Of a stretch of 15,309 nt of DNA, positions 6,904 to 14,575 are shown in pieces. Each line of letters begins with the position of its first letter. Position 1 is the first letter of the stretch. The stretch is from assembly GCA_017988355.1 (NCBI GenBank), contig JAGNRX010000005.1, forward strand, positions 1-15,309, read 5' to 3'. Made by a program: the position numbers and the translations under genes. The DNA is from Bacteroidales bacterium. GTDB lineage: Bacteria; Bacteroidota; Bacteroidia; Bacteroidales; P3. Below the pieces are notes generated by a model, which was not told where the DNA came from, did no database searches, and was given only the letters and a program-made list of their open reading frames with translations.

Positions 6904-8106
6904 TTATATAAATTTTAATTTAACTGTCTTCATATATTTCTCCTCTAATAGAGAGGCAAGTTTTTTAACTACATTTCTTCTAATTTCGAGTTCAACAGGA
7001 AGTGTAGGGTCTTGATGAGCAATGTTTATCTTTGTCCCAGCAACAATATCAATAATGTCTGCATCTAAAATCATTCTATACATATCCCAATGGGGTCCCT
7101 TTTGGTCTAAGTTTTTTGGTATATCATCTTCCAAAATCGAAGCAAGTGAACCTAATGTGATAATCCCTTCAGTAACTAAATCAATCCCTTCCATTTTTGA
7201 AGAAGGAGGTAGATCAGCAATAACATTATTTAAATCAATAATAATTTCAAGATTAAGTTCTCTTGATACAATTTTTGAGGTTGTTCCTCCACAAACAATC
7301 TTTTTACCTTTATAATCCCTAATTATTTCAGCAAGGTATTTGTCTTTTGCTTCGGTGAAAGGAGGTCCGGTACAAATTAATAGTCTTCTAGGTTCTCTAA
7401 CATAAAAAACTACACAGCTTGTATCATCTTTTGGCTTGAGAATATCATTGAGGTCGGCTTGTTTAACAATTTTCCGTGAAAGTTCACGAGCAGATATATC
7501 TATATTTTCTTTTATAGTATTAATAATAAATTCATTTACCCCATCACCCCATCCAAAAGGCATATTCATATTCCCTATTCCCGATTGAGTTACTCCATCG
7601 GAGAAGAAAACTAATCTATCTTCTTTTTGAAGTAATATGTTGGAAAGTTTAATAGTTCTGGTATCTGAATTTGTACTTGATAGTTTAGATTCAATTATTA
7701 AATTCTCTGATGGAATTTGAATGATTTTGTTGTCTCTAACTAATAATAATGATGGATTATCATATTCAACAATCTTCCCATTCCCATCAGATTCAACGTC
7801 AACAATGGTAAAAGTTGAATAGCTAATATTCCTAACACTGTCAACAGGAAGGGTGTCCATAATTGTTTTTGCAGTTCTGGTTATTGGCTCTCTTCTTATT
7901 CTAAAGTTTAGTGCCATCGATGCTGTCATTGTTGAAAGAACATTTGCCTTTACTCCAGAGCCAAGCCCGTCTGACATAACTGCAATTGTTCTATTCTCCT
8001 TTATTGATTTATGCATTAATACACTATCCCCACAAACAATATTCCCATATTTGTTGTGTTGAAAAGAACCCACTTCTATAAAGAGTTTGTTAGTATTTTG
8101 CAACAT
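6904..8106 (-). CDS. SpoIIE/PP2C-type serine/threonine phosphatase linked to a sensory hydrogenase
   Basis: Residues about 10-235 form a SpoIIE-like PP2C phosphatase domain. The metal-binding motifs are complete: CGDS (Asp27), MSDGLGSG (Asp46), FFSDGVTQSG (Asp170) and PKDDTSC (Asp227/228). Catalytic activity is therefore expected. It would remove phosphate from Ser/Thr on a partner such as an anti-sigma-factor antagonist or a kinase target. Residues about 240-400 form a separate C-terminal region with LLICTGPP, KKIVCGGTTS and GIDLVTEGIITLG. I recall this region from phosphatases beside HydS in Clostridia, but I cannot name it. The gene starts 8 bases after hydS ends, so the sensor and phosphatase are almost certainly co-expressed. 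There are no membrane segments, so action in the cytoplasm is expected. No kinase or STAS-domain partner is encoded in the window. Confidence 0.9.
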   Translation of the reverse strand: MLQNTNKLFIEVGSFQHNKYGNIVCGDSVLMHKSIKENRTIAVMSDGLGSGVKANVLSTMTASMALNFRIRREPITRTAKTIMDTLPVDSVRNISYSTFTIVDVESDGNGKIVEYDNPSLLLVRDNKIIQIPSENLIIESKLSSTNSDTRTIKLSNILLQKEDRLVFFSDGVTQSGIGNMNMPFGWGDGVNEFIINTIKENIDISARELSRKIVKQADLNDILKPKDDTSCVVFYVREPRRLLICTGPPFTEAKDKYLAEIIRDYKGKKIVCGGTTSKIVSRELNLEIIIDLNNVIADLPPSSKMEGIDLVTEGIITLGSLASILEDDIPKNLDQKGPHWDMYRMILDADIIDIVAGTKINIAHQDPTLPVELEIRRNVVKKLASLLEEKYMKTVKLKFI

Positions 8107-8114
8107 ATTTTTGC

Positions 8115-9884
8115 TTAATTTTTTGAACCTTTTGGTTCTTTTTCAGAGTGTGATTCAAGAATTGAGTTTAACATTGATTCAGTAAATGAAGCATTCTCTC
8201 CAAGAAGAAAAGCAATTTGCTGAACTACTTTCATGTTTTCCATAATTACTTCTTTAGTCCTATTAAGGACTAAATCTTCCCTTACCTGAGGAGAGTGAAG
8301 GTTTTGAATTAATCCACAAACAAGGGTATGGTTTTGAATAGATAAAATTGAAACATTATAGTAACTTTCACCATCTCTAATGTCTTGTTCAACAAGATCA
8401 ACTCCTGTTTGAAGAACCTGAGCAAATAGTTTATGGAATGAAACAAGCTTAGTAAAGTCTGCATTCCTTAGACCTGGATTTGCTTCATAAATTTGCTTAA
8501 CCTCATCTCCTAATAGTTCAGCAAAGTTTTGATTAGCATCAACAACCTTCATTTTATCGTTAACGATAACAATTCCTGATGGCATCTTTTTTAGGAGAAT
8601 ATTTGTTTTATCTTGTGCCATTCTTCGCATATATGATATACACATATCTGCTTCTGCTTTTCCAGATAATAATGCTTTTGCAAAGTCCCTACAATTATCA
8701 TATCCACATCCACTACAGTTAAGTTCGTCTGCTTCGCTCTTTTTATTTACCCAAGATAGGGCTTCATAAATTTGTTGTAGTGAATATTCTTCTTTTTCAA
8801 CTTTAGGGATGAAGTCGTAGCTTGTTGAAATATCTATTGATTCTAGTGTTTTTTCAGTTTCCTTATCTCTTTCATTCACCTTAACCTTTTCCAAAACATT
8901 AAGTCTTTTTGAAGCAGAGGATTTAGAGTTTGTTGTTCCAGGACCCTTAATACAACCAGCATCGCAAGTCATAATTTCTATAAATGTTTTACATGTTGGA
9001 TCTATACTCTCAAAGTCATCAAAGATATCCATTAGGTTTTGAACCCCTGAAAAGGTCATATATCTAATTGGCACTTTTTTTGTTGAGTTGTGATTAATTC
9101 TATCAACATCAGAGCTTATTGAATCAATCATACAGGTTAACATGCCTCCGTCTATTGGATATAGATTTCCTTTATTGGCCTTCATTGGAATAAAATCATC
9201 CTCTGGGGTTGGGGTCATAAATTCAGGAAAAATACCCATCGATTGGAATAGTGTATTTATGTCTTTGAATGTAAGAACATAGTCGATAAGCCCAGGGAAC
9301 TGGTCAACCTCTTCTTTTTTTGCAATACAAGGTCCAACAAAAAGCACCTTACAATCAGGATATACTGTTTTTAGGAATTTAGCATGAGCAACCATTGGAG
9401 AATAAACTGGTGCAATTGATTTTGAATATTGAGGGTAGTATTTTTTAATAAGTAGTATAGCCGAAGGACAACAAGATGAAAGATAAACTCCATTTTCTTG
9501 TTTTTCCAACCAAAGTTTTGTGTCCACTGCTACCTTTTCTGCACCAAGAGCGGTTTCTGAAACACCATAAAATCCAGCTTCTTTATATGCTGCAATTATT
9601 TTATTAATGTCTTCGTTATTATAGTCACTCAAATAACTTGGGGCAAGAGAAACTATTATTTTCTCATTTTGAAGAGCTTGAATTACTTTAGGAATATCAT
9701 CTCTAATCTTTTTTGCATTTGCTGGACATACTTGTGTACACTTCCCACAATAAATACATAATTCTGGGATTACGGATGCAGAATTATCTTCCAGTTTAAT
9801 TGCTTTAACTGGACAATACTTCACACATTTATAACAATCCTGACAATTGTTTTTCTCTGTATAAATTGCTGATGATTTATTCAT
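8115..9884 (-). CDS. hydS: Sensory-type [FeFe]-hydrogenase with Fe-S and PAS domains (group C-like)
   Basis: The 589-residue protein has four regions. Two [4Fe-4S] motifs are at C14-x2-C-x2-C-x3-C24 and C43-x2-C-x2-C-x3-C53. The H-cluster domain (about 75-330) has L1 SSCCPSA (136-142), L2 GPCIAKKEE (184-192) and L3 EIMTCDAGCIKGP (303-315). An Fe-S domain follows with C390-x2-C-x4-C-x16-C415, then a PAS domain at about 430-530 and a C-terminal helix to about 577. This order is typical of the HydS/group C proteins proposed to sense H2 and signal through PAS. Ligands C139, C186, C307 and C311 are all present, as is Cys138 at the proton-relay position. The ATG overlaps the upstream gene's stop (TAATG). 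The phosphatase follows 8 bases later and is the probable signalling output. Sensing rather than catalysis is inferred from architecture, not shown by the sequence. Confidence 0.92.
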   Translation of the reverse strand: MNKSSAIYTEKNNCQDCYKCVKYCPVKAIKLEDNSASVIPELCIYCGKCTQVCPANAKKIRDDIPKVIQALQNEKIIVSLAPSYLSDYNNEDINKIIAAYKEAGFYGVSETALGAEKVAVDTKLWLEKQENGVYLSSCCPSAILLIKKYYPQYSKSIAPVYSPMVAHAKFLKTVYPDCKVLFVGPCIAKKEEVDQFPGLIDYVLTFKDINTLFQSMGIFPEFMTPTPEDDFIPMKANKGNLYPIDGGMLTCMIDSISSDVDRINHNSTKKVPIRYMTFSGVQNLMDIFDDFESIDPTCKTFIEIMTCDAGCIKGPGTTNSKSSASKRLNVLEKVKVNERDKETEKTLESIDISTSYDFIPKVEKEEYSLQQIYEALSWVNKKSEADELNCSGCGYDNCRDFAKALLSGKAEADMCISYMRRMAQDKTNILLKKMPSGIVIVNDKMKVVDANQNFAELLGDEVKQIYEANPGLRNADFTKLVSFHKLFAQVLQTGVDLVEQDIRDGESYYNVSILSIQNHTLVCGLIQNLHSPQVREDLVLNRTKEVIMENMKVVQQIAFLLGENASFTESMLNSILESHSEKEPKGSKN

Positions 9885-10132
9885 TACTCAACTCTAAGCT
9901 CCTTATCTAATATTTCAATTAACTTCGTCTGTGTTACTTCTTTATATGTTGTATTGTCAATAGTTAGAACGGGTCCTTCTTGACATTGCTCGGAACATAA
10001 TTGTCCCTTAAAGTTAACATTGGCTTCTAAACCTTTATTTTTGATGTACTCTTGTATTATTTCAAGGTTTTTGTTATTGCCTCTTGAAAAGCAAGAACTG
10101 CCTAAACATATTGTTATTTCTTTCTTTTTCAT
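9884..10132 (-). CDS. Thioredoxin-like [2Fe-2S] ferredoxin
   Basis: This 82-residue protein carries the canonical thioredoxin-fold [2Fe-2S] ligand set: C9-x4-C14 (CLGSSC) and C46-x3-C50 (CSEQC), followed by QEGPVLTID, which fits the Gly-Pro turn after the second pair. It resembles the C-terminal domain of NuoE and the HydC subunit, and is the small electron carrier usually placed directly before hydS in sensory hydrogenase loci. Its stop overlaps the hydS start by one base, so translation is coupled. It starts 3 bases after ettA ends. The likely role is to exchange electrons with HydS. Confidence 0.87.
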   Translation of the reverse strand: MKKKEITICLGSSCFSRGNNKNLEIIQEYIKNKGLEANVNFKGQLCSEQCQEGPVLTIDNTTYKEVTQTKLIEILDKELRVE

Positions 10133-10135
10133 TTT

Positions 10136-11818
10136 TTAATCTGCGATAAGTTTTTTATATCTTGTTCTTTTAGGAGTAACATCCCCTAATCGTTTTTTCT
10201 TATTATCTTCGTATTCAGAATATGAGCCCTCAAAGAAATATGCTTCAGAATTACCCTCAAAAGCAAGTATATGAGTTGCGATTCTATCTAAGAACCATCT
10301 ATCGTGAGATATAACAACAGCACATCCTGCAAAGTTTTCTAAACCTTCTTCTAAGGCTCTAAGAGTATTAATGTCAATATCGTTGGTTGGCTCATCTAAA
10401 AGTAGTACGTTTGCTTCAGATTTAAGAGTTAGAGCTAAATGTAGTCTATTTCTTTCTCCACCAGATAGAACGCCTGTTTTCTTGTTTTGGTCTACTCCAG
10501 AGAAATTAAAACGAGATACATAAGCTCTTGAATTAATAAGTCTTCCACCCATTTGAATTTGCTCATTACCTTCTGAAATAACTTCCCAAACAGATTTTTC
10601 AGGATCTATGCTTGAGTGCTGCTGATCAACATAACCTAACTTAACCGTTTCTCCGATTTCAAAACTTCCTGAATCAGCCTCTTGAAGCTGCATAATCATT
10701 CTAAATAATGTTGTTTTTCCAGCTCCGTTTGGTCCAATAACTCCAACAATCCCTGCGGGAGGTAGAGCAAAGCTAAGGCCTTCAAACAAAATCTTATCTC
10801 CAAATGCTTTACTTACTTCATTAAAATTAATAACATTAGATCCTAAACGAGGTCCGTTAGGAATAAATATCTCAAGTTTATCCTCTTTCTCTTTTGTATC
10901 TTGTGACATCATTTGGTCATATGCATTCAAACGAGCTTTCCCTTTTGCATGACGAGCCTTAGGGCTCATCTTAACCCATTCTAATTCTCTTTCAAGAGTT
11001 TTTTTCCTCTTTGACTCTGTCTTTTCTTCATTTTCCATCCTCTTAGTTTTTTGTTCTAACCAAGAAGAATAGTTACCCTCCCAAGGAATTCCTTCGCCTC
11101 TATCAAGTTCTAAGATCCAACCAGCAACATTATCTAAGAAATACCTATCGTGGGTTACAGCAATAACAGTACCTTTATATTGATGAAGGTGTTGCTCTAA
11201 CCAATCAATTGACTCTGCATCTAAATGGTTAGTTGGCTCATCTAAAAGAAGAATATCTGGCTCTTGAAGAAGTAAACGGCAAAGTGCTATTCTACGACGT
11301 TCTCCTCCTGAAAGGTTTTTCACAAGTGCATCTTCCTCTGGACAACGAAGAGCATCCATTGCCCTTTCAAGCTTATTGTCAAGATTCCATGCATCGTGAT
11401 GCTCCATAAGTTCCATAACCTCTCCTTGACGATCCATAAGTTTTGTCATTTCGTCATCTGACATAGGTTCTGAGAACTTATTATTTATTTCATCGTATTC
11501 CTTTATTATATCAGCAACCTCTTTAACTCCTTCCATAACAATTTCTTTAACTGTTTTGGTTTCGTCAAGATGAGGTTCTTGTTCCAAGTATCCAACACTA
11601 TAACCAGGAGAGAAGTGGACTTCTCCTTGGTGAGATTTGTCTAGTCCTGCAATAATTTTTAATAGGGTTGATTTTCCTGAACCATTTAACCCAATAATAC
11701 CAATCTTTGCTCCGTAATAGAAAGAAAGATAAATATCTTTTAAAACTTGTTTGCTTGGTGGGAATAGCTTTCCTACTCCAACCATTGAGAATATTATTTT
11801 TTTATCGTCTTGTGCCAT
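10136..11818 (-). CDS. ettA: ABC-F ATPase, energy-dependent translational throttle EttA
   Basis: This is a soluble ABC-F protein (560 aa) with two ATPase domains and no membrane segment. Domain 1 has Walker A GLNGSGKST (43-51), signature LSGGE (169-173), Walker B LLLDEPTNHLD (190-200) and the switch histidine in THDR (222-225). The arm insertion (about 90-140) fits the ribosomal L1-stalk contact of EttA. A charged linker (about 250-305, containing MSPKARHAKGKARL) sits where EttA contacts the P-site tRNA. Domain 2 has GPNGAGKTT (362-370), LSGGE (451-455), LLLDEPTNDID (472-482) and SHDRW (504-508). Both sites keep their catalytic glutamates. EttA binds the ribosomal E site and gates the first elongation steps according to ATP/ADP ratio. 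It lies 1 base after recJ and 3 bases before the ferredoxin gene, so it is probably co-transcribed with the hydrogenase module. Confidence 0.94.
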   Translation of the reverse strand: MAQDDKKIIFSMVGVGKLFPPSKQVLKDIYLSFYYGAKIGIIGLNGSGKSTLLKIIAGLDKSHQGEVHFSPGYSVGYLEQEPHLDETKTVKEIVMEGVKEVADIIKEYDEINNKFSEPMSDDEMTKLMDRQGEVMELMEHHDAWNLDNKLERAMDALRCPEEDALVKNLSGGERRRIALCRLLLQEPDILLLDEPTNHLDAESIDWLEQHLHQYKGTVIAVTHDRYFLDNVAGWILELDRGEGIPWEGNYSSWLEQKTKRMENEEKTESKRKKTLERELEWVKMSPKARHAKGKARLNAYDQMMSQDTKEKEDKLEIFIPNGPRLGSNVINFNEVSKAFGDKILFEGLSFALPPAGIVGVIGPNGAGKTTLFRMIMQLQEADSGSFEIGETVKLGYVDQQHSSIDPEKSVWEVISEGNEQIQMGGRLINSRAYVSRFNFSGVDQNKKTGVLSGGERNRLHLALTLKSEANVLLLDEPTNDIDINTLRALEEGLENFAGCAVVISHDRWFLDRIATHILAFEGNSEAYFFEGSYSEYEDNKKKRLGDVTPKRTRYKKLIAD

Positions 11819-11819
11819 T

Positions 11820-13610
11820 TTATTGTTTGTTACTTAGTTTAATGTCTTTAATGTTTAATTGTAGAGATGTTTTACCATTCCATTCGTTTTCATCAATATG
11901 AAAAGCTATATCAAAGTCTTCTCCGTGGCGGATTTCTTCATAATAATTACTTAAGCCAAATCCAATACATGAAAAGGGGAGATGGCGAATATCGAGATGA
12001 ATAACAGAAAGCTTTAAGTGTTTTTGTCCAACAGGACGTGCATTTCCAGTGTCAACAAGTTTATTTGACTGGAAGGTTGGTATAGTATTTTCTGGACCAA
12101 AAGGAGCAAATTGTTTTAATACTCTATTTAGTTTTGGAGTAATTGTGCTTAGTTTAATTGAATCATCAATTTCTATTTCAGGAGAAGACTGATCTTCGCT
12201 GATTTTTTCTTCTACCTTTTGCTTAAATAGTCTAATAAATTCTTCAAGATTTTCTTCTTTCAACGATAAGCCTGCTGCAAATTTATGACCTCCAAAATGC
12301 TCTAATAGATGAGAACATGATTCAATTGCAGAATAAATATCAAAGTTTTTAACCGAGCGTGCTGAACCAGTAATTAATCCATTTGACTTTGTGAAAACTA
12401 TTGTTGGTCTATAAAACTGCTCAATCAAACGAGAGGCAACTATTCCAACAACTCCTTTATTCCAGTCATCTTTATAAGCAACAGTTGCTTTACTTGTTTC
12501 TAAATCTTTAGAATTTCTAATCATTTCAATAGCCTCTTCTGTTGCTTGATTATCAAATTCTTTTCTTGTATCGTTGTTGTTGTTTATTTTTTTAGCAATT
12601 TCTTCTGCCTCTTCAAGCTTCTTACAAATTAATAGCTCAACAGAACTCTTACCAGTATCAATTCTACCCGCTGCATTTATTCTTGGACAAATTAAGAAAA
12701 CAAGATCTGAAAGATTAAGTTCTTTATTGAAATATAATTTATTAGTGAAAGTGTCAATAACATGAACAACTTTGCTATATTTTAAGATAGCCTCTAAACC
12801 TGGACGAGGTTGGTGATTAATTACCCTAAGTCCATAGAATGCCAAAATCCTATTCTCTCCCGTTATCGGAACAATGTCGGCTGCAATTGCAATTGCAACT
12901 AAGTCTAAATAAGGAATTAAGGTTTCAAAAGGTTTGTTACGTTTAATGTTTAGTGCGTGAATTAACTTGAAGCCAATTCCACAACCAGATAACTCTTTAT
13001 AAGGATAGGTTGAGTCTATTCGTTTAGGATTTAAAATAGCACAAGCTTTTGGAAGTTCATCATCTGGAAGGTGGTGGTCGGCAATAATGAAATCGATACC
13101 TCTTTCTAGAGAATAAGCAACTTGTTCAATAGCCTTAATTCCACAATCTAAGCAGATAATTAATTTAAATCCATTCTCAAAAGCCCAATCAATAGCCTTA
13201 TAAGAAACTCCATAACCTTCATCGTAACGGTCTGGGATATAGAAATCAACCTCAGGGTAAAAGAGTTCTAAATATGAGTAAACTAAAGCAACAGCTGAAG
13301 TGCCATCAACATCATAATCTCCATAAACAAGGATTTTCTCTCCTCCTTTAATTGCAAACATAATCCTTTCAATTGCCTCGTCCATATCATTAAGCATGAA
13401 AGGGTCATGTAAATCTTTTATGTTTGGTCTGAAAAACTTTTTTGCATCATCATAATTGTTGATACCACGTTGAACAAGAAGATTCGCAATTATTTTATAA
13501 ACCTCAAAATCTTCTGGACGAGTGCAAGTTTTGTCCACCTGAAGATCTTGAGCAAGTTTTTCAACTAAGCTCTTATCTCCGTATTGTTTTAAAACCCAAC
13601 GCTTTTCCAT
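11820..13610 (-). CDS. recJ: Single-stranded-DNA-specific exonuclease RecJ
   Basis: RecJ is a 5'-3' single-strand exonuclease in recombination and mismatch/base-excision repair. The DHH phosphoesterase motifs are intact: GDYDVDG (residues 97-103 counted from M41 of the longest frame minus 40, i.e. 57-63), DCG (115-117), ADHH (137-140) and SGCG (168-171). Further on come CPRINAAGRI and, in the DHHA1 region, GSARS and HFGGHKFAAG; an OB-fold-like domain ends the protein. I chose the ATG at 13610 (596 aa). The frame is open 120 bases further upstream, but that extension is hydrophobic, unlike any RecJ N-terminus I know, and contains the probable promoter. KRWVLK right after this start fits Bacteroidota RecJ. 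It is the first gene of the long minus-strand run. Confidence 0.93.
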   Translation of the reverse strand: MEKRWVLKQYGDKSLVEKLAQDLQVDKTCTRPEDFEVYKIIANLLVQRGINNYDDAKKFFRPNIKDLHDPFMLNDMDEAIERIMFAIKGGEKILVYGDYDVDGTSAVALVYSYLELFYPEVDFYIPDRYDEGYGVSYKAIDWAFENGFKLIICLDCGIKAIEQVAYSLERGIDFIIADHHLPDDELPKACAILNPKRIDSTYPYKELSGCGIGFKLIHALNIKRNKPFETLIPYLDLVAIAIAADIVPITGENRILAFYGLRVINHQPRPGLEAILKYSKVVHVIDTFTNKLYFNKELNLSDLVFLICPRINAAGRIDTGKSSVELLICKKLEEAEEIAKKINNNNDTRKEFDNQATEEAIEMIRNSKDLETSKATVAYKDDWNKGVVGIVASRLIEQFYRPTIVFTKSNGLITGSARSVKNFDIYSAIESCSHLLEHFGGHKFAAGLSLKEENLEEFIRLFKQKVEEKISEDQSSPEIEIDDSIKLSTITPKLNRVLKQFAPFGPENTIPTFQSNKLVDTGNARPVGQKHLKLSVIHLDIRHLPFSCIGFGLSNYYEEIRHGEDFDIAFHIDENEWNGKTSLQLNIKDIKLSNKQ

Positions 13611-13648
13611 AATCACACATCCAATCTTTATTCCAAATAAATAGTTTA

Positions 13649-13680
13649 CAAAGGTATAACAATTAACTTGAAATAAGAAA
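13649..13680 (-). promoter_or_regulatory. Probable promoter of the recJ-led operon
   Basis: On the minus strand, TTTC (13680-13677, one base off the -33 TTTG) is followed by a 20-base spacer and TACCTTTG (13656-13649), a full match to TAnnTTTG. Transcription would start near 13642, about 32 bases before the chosen recJ ATG. The site supports the shorter RecJ start. Confidence 0.5.
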
Positions 13681-13817
13681 TAAAAGAGTAAAAACAAGAC
13701 TGAAATATAGTAGCCAGCAATAAAGACCAAAGTAAATAATGTTAGAGGAAAATCAATTTAAATATAAGAGATTTCAAAAAAGACTGTTAAAAAAACTCAA
13801 TTAATTATTTTCGGTAG

Positions 13818-13825
13818 TATATTTG
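13818..13825 (+). promoter_or_regulatory. Probable -7 element of the pdxJ promoter
   Basis: TATATTTG fully matches the Bacteroidota -7 element and ends 22 bases before the pdxJ ATG. No TTTG is found 19-20 bases upstream (around 13795), so the -33 half is missing or degenerate. Confidence 0.4.
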
Positions 13826-13847
13826 CAAAAATATAATTGTAAAAGAT

Positions 13848-14558
13848 ATGACAAGGTTAAGTGTGAATATTAATAAAATTGCAACTATTCGCAATGCAAG
13901 AGGAGGGAATAATCCTGATGTTTTAAAAGTTGCTTTGGATTGTGAACGTTTTGGAGCAGAGGGAATAACTGTTCATCCTCGTCCTGATGAAAGACATATT
14001 AGATATTCAGATGCCAGAGAGTTAAAGCCACTTCTTAAAACGGAATTTAATATTGAAGGAAATCCAACAGAAGATTTTATTCGTTTGGTTGAAGAAGTTA
14101 GACCCCATCAAGTAACATTAGTTCCAGATGCTCACAATGTACTAACTTCCAATGCAGGTTGGAATACAGTTAAGTATGAAGATATTTTAAAAGATATTAT
14201 TGCTCGCTTAAAAGAAGTTTGCAGGGTATCTGTTTTTGTTGATCCAGAGCAAGAAATGGTTGCAGGAGCTAAAAGATGTGGAGCAGACAGGGTTGAACTT
14301 TATACTGAAAGCTATGCAAGTTTGTATTTGGCGGACAGAGAAAAAGCAATCGAGCCTTTTCTTAAAGCAGCAAAAGAAGCAGAATATCAAGGCTTAGGAC
14401 TTAATGCAGGTCACGACTTAGACCTTATAAACTTAGAGTATTTCCATAAAAGTATACCAAACTTATTGGAGGTTTCTATCGGTCACGCCCTAATTTGTGA
14501 TGCCTTATACTATGGACTTGAAAACACAATACAGCTATACAAACGTTGTTTAAAATAA
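13848..14558 (+). CDS. pdxJ: Pyridoxine 5'-phosphate synthase
   Basis: PdxJ condenses 1-deoxy-xylulose 5-phosphate with 3-amino-2-oxopropyl phosphate to make pyridoxine 5'-phosphate, the last ring-forming step of the DXP-dependent vitamin B6 route. The TIM-barrel protein of 236 aa has the usual length. [15 protein letters not shown] (6-20) is the N-terminal phosphate-binding region. [11 protein letters not shown] (41-51), FNIEGNP (67-73), QVTLVPD (88-94), GLNAGHDL (184-191) and SIGHAL near the C-terminus follow in order. His43, Glu70 and His189 correspond to the catalytic His/Glu/His set of E. coli PdxJ. It is transcribed away from recJ, and a U32-family gene follows after 17 bases, suggesting a two-gene unit. 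Confidence 0.95.
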   Translation: MTRLSVNINKIATIRNARGGNNPDVLKVALDCERFGAEGITVHPRPDERHIRYSDARELKPLLKTEFNIEGNPTEDFIRLVEEVRPHQVTLVPDAHNVLTSNAGWNTVKYEDILKDIIARLKEVCRVSVFVDPEQEMVAGAKRCGADRVELYTESYASLYLADREKAIEPFLKAAKEAEYQGLGLNAGHDLDLINLEYFHKSIPNLLEVSIGHALICDALYYGLENTIQLYKRCLK

Positions 14559-14575
14559 TCTTAGGATAAGAAAAT

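Larger units (their letters stand above)
1580..13610 (-). other. Putative ten-gene transcription unit recJ-ettA-[2Fe-2S]-hydS-phosphatase-[2Fe-2S]-hydrogenase-TPR-xseA-xseB
   Basis: All ten genes are on the minus strand. In order of transcription the junctions are 1, 3, -1, 8, 26, 34, 31, 2 and -4 bases. No terminator-like hairpin and no good TTTG/TAnnTTTG promoter pair was seen in the three larger gaps (5136-5166, 6589-6622, 6878-6903). A single transcript from the promoter near 13650 is therefore plausible. Internal promoters inside coding sequence cannot be excluded by eye. Confidence 0.55.
13611..13847. other. Divergent intergenic region between recJ and pdxJ
   Basis: These 237 AT-rich bases separate genes transcribed away from each other and hold a promoter candidate for each direction. 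No small gene, RNA fold or clear operator palindrome is visible. Confidence 0.7.

Noticed and set aside
5167..9884. HydABC-type electron-bifurcating hydrogenase
   Set aside because: There is no NuoF-like (HydB) flavoprotein with FMN/NAD motifs, and neither H-cluster protein has the HydA group A motif set, so bifurcation is not supported here.
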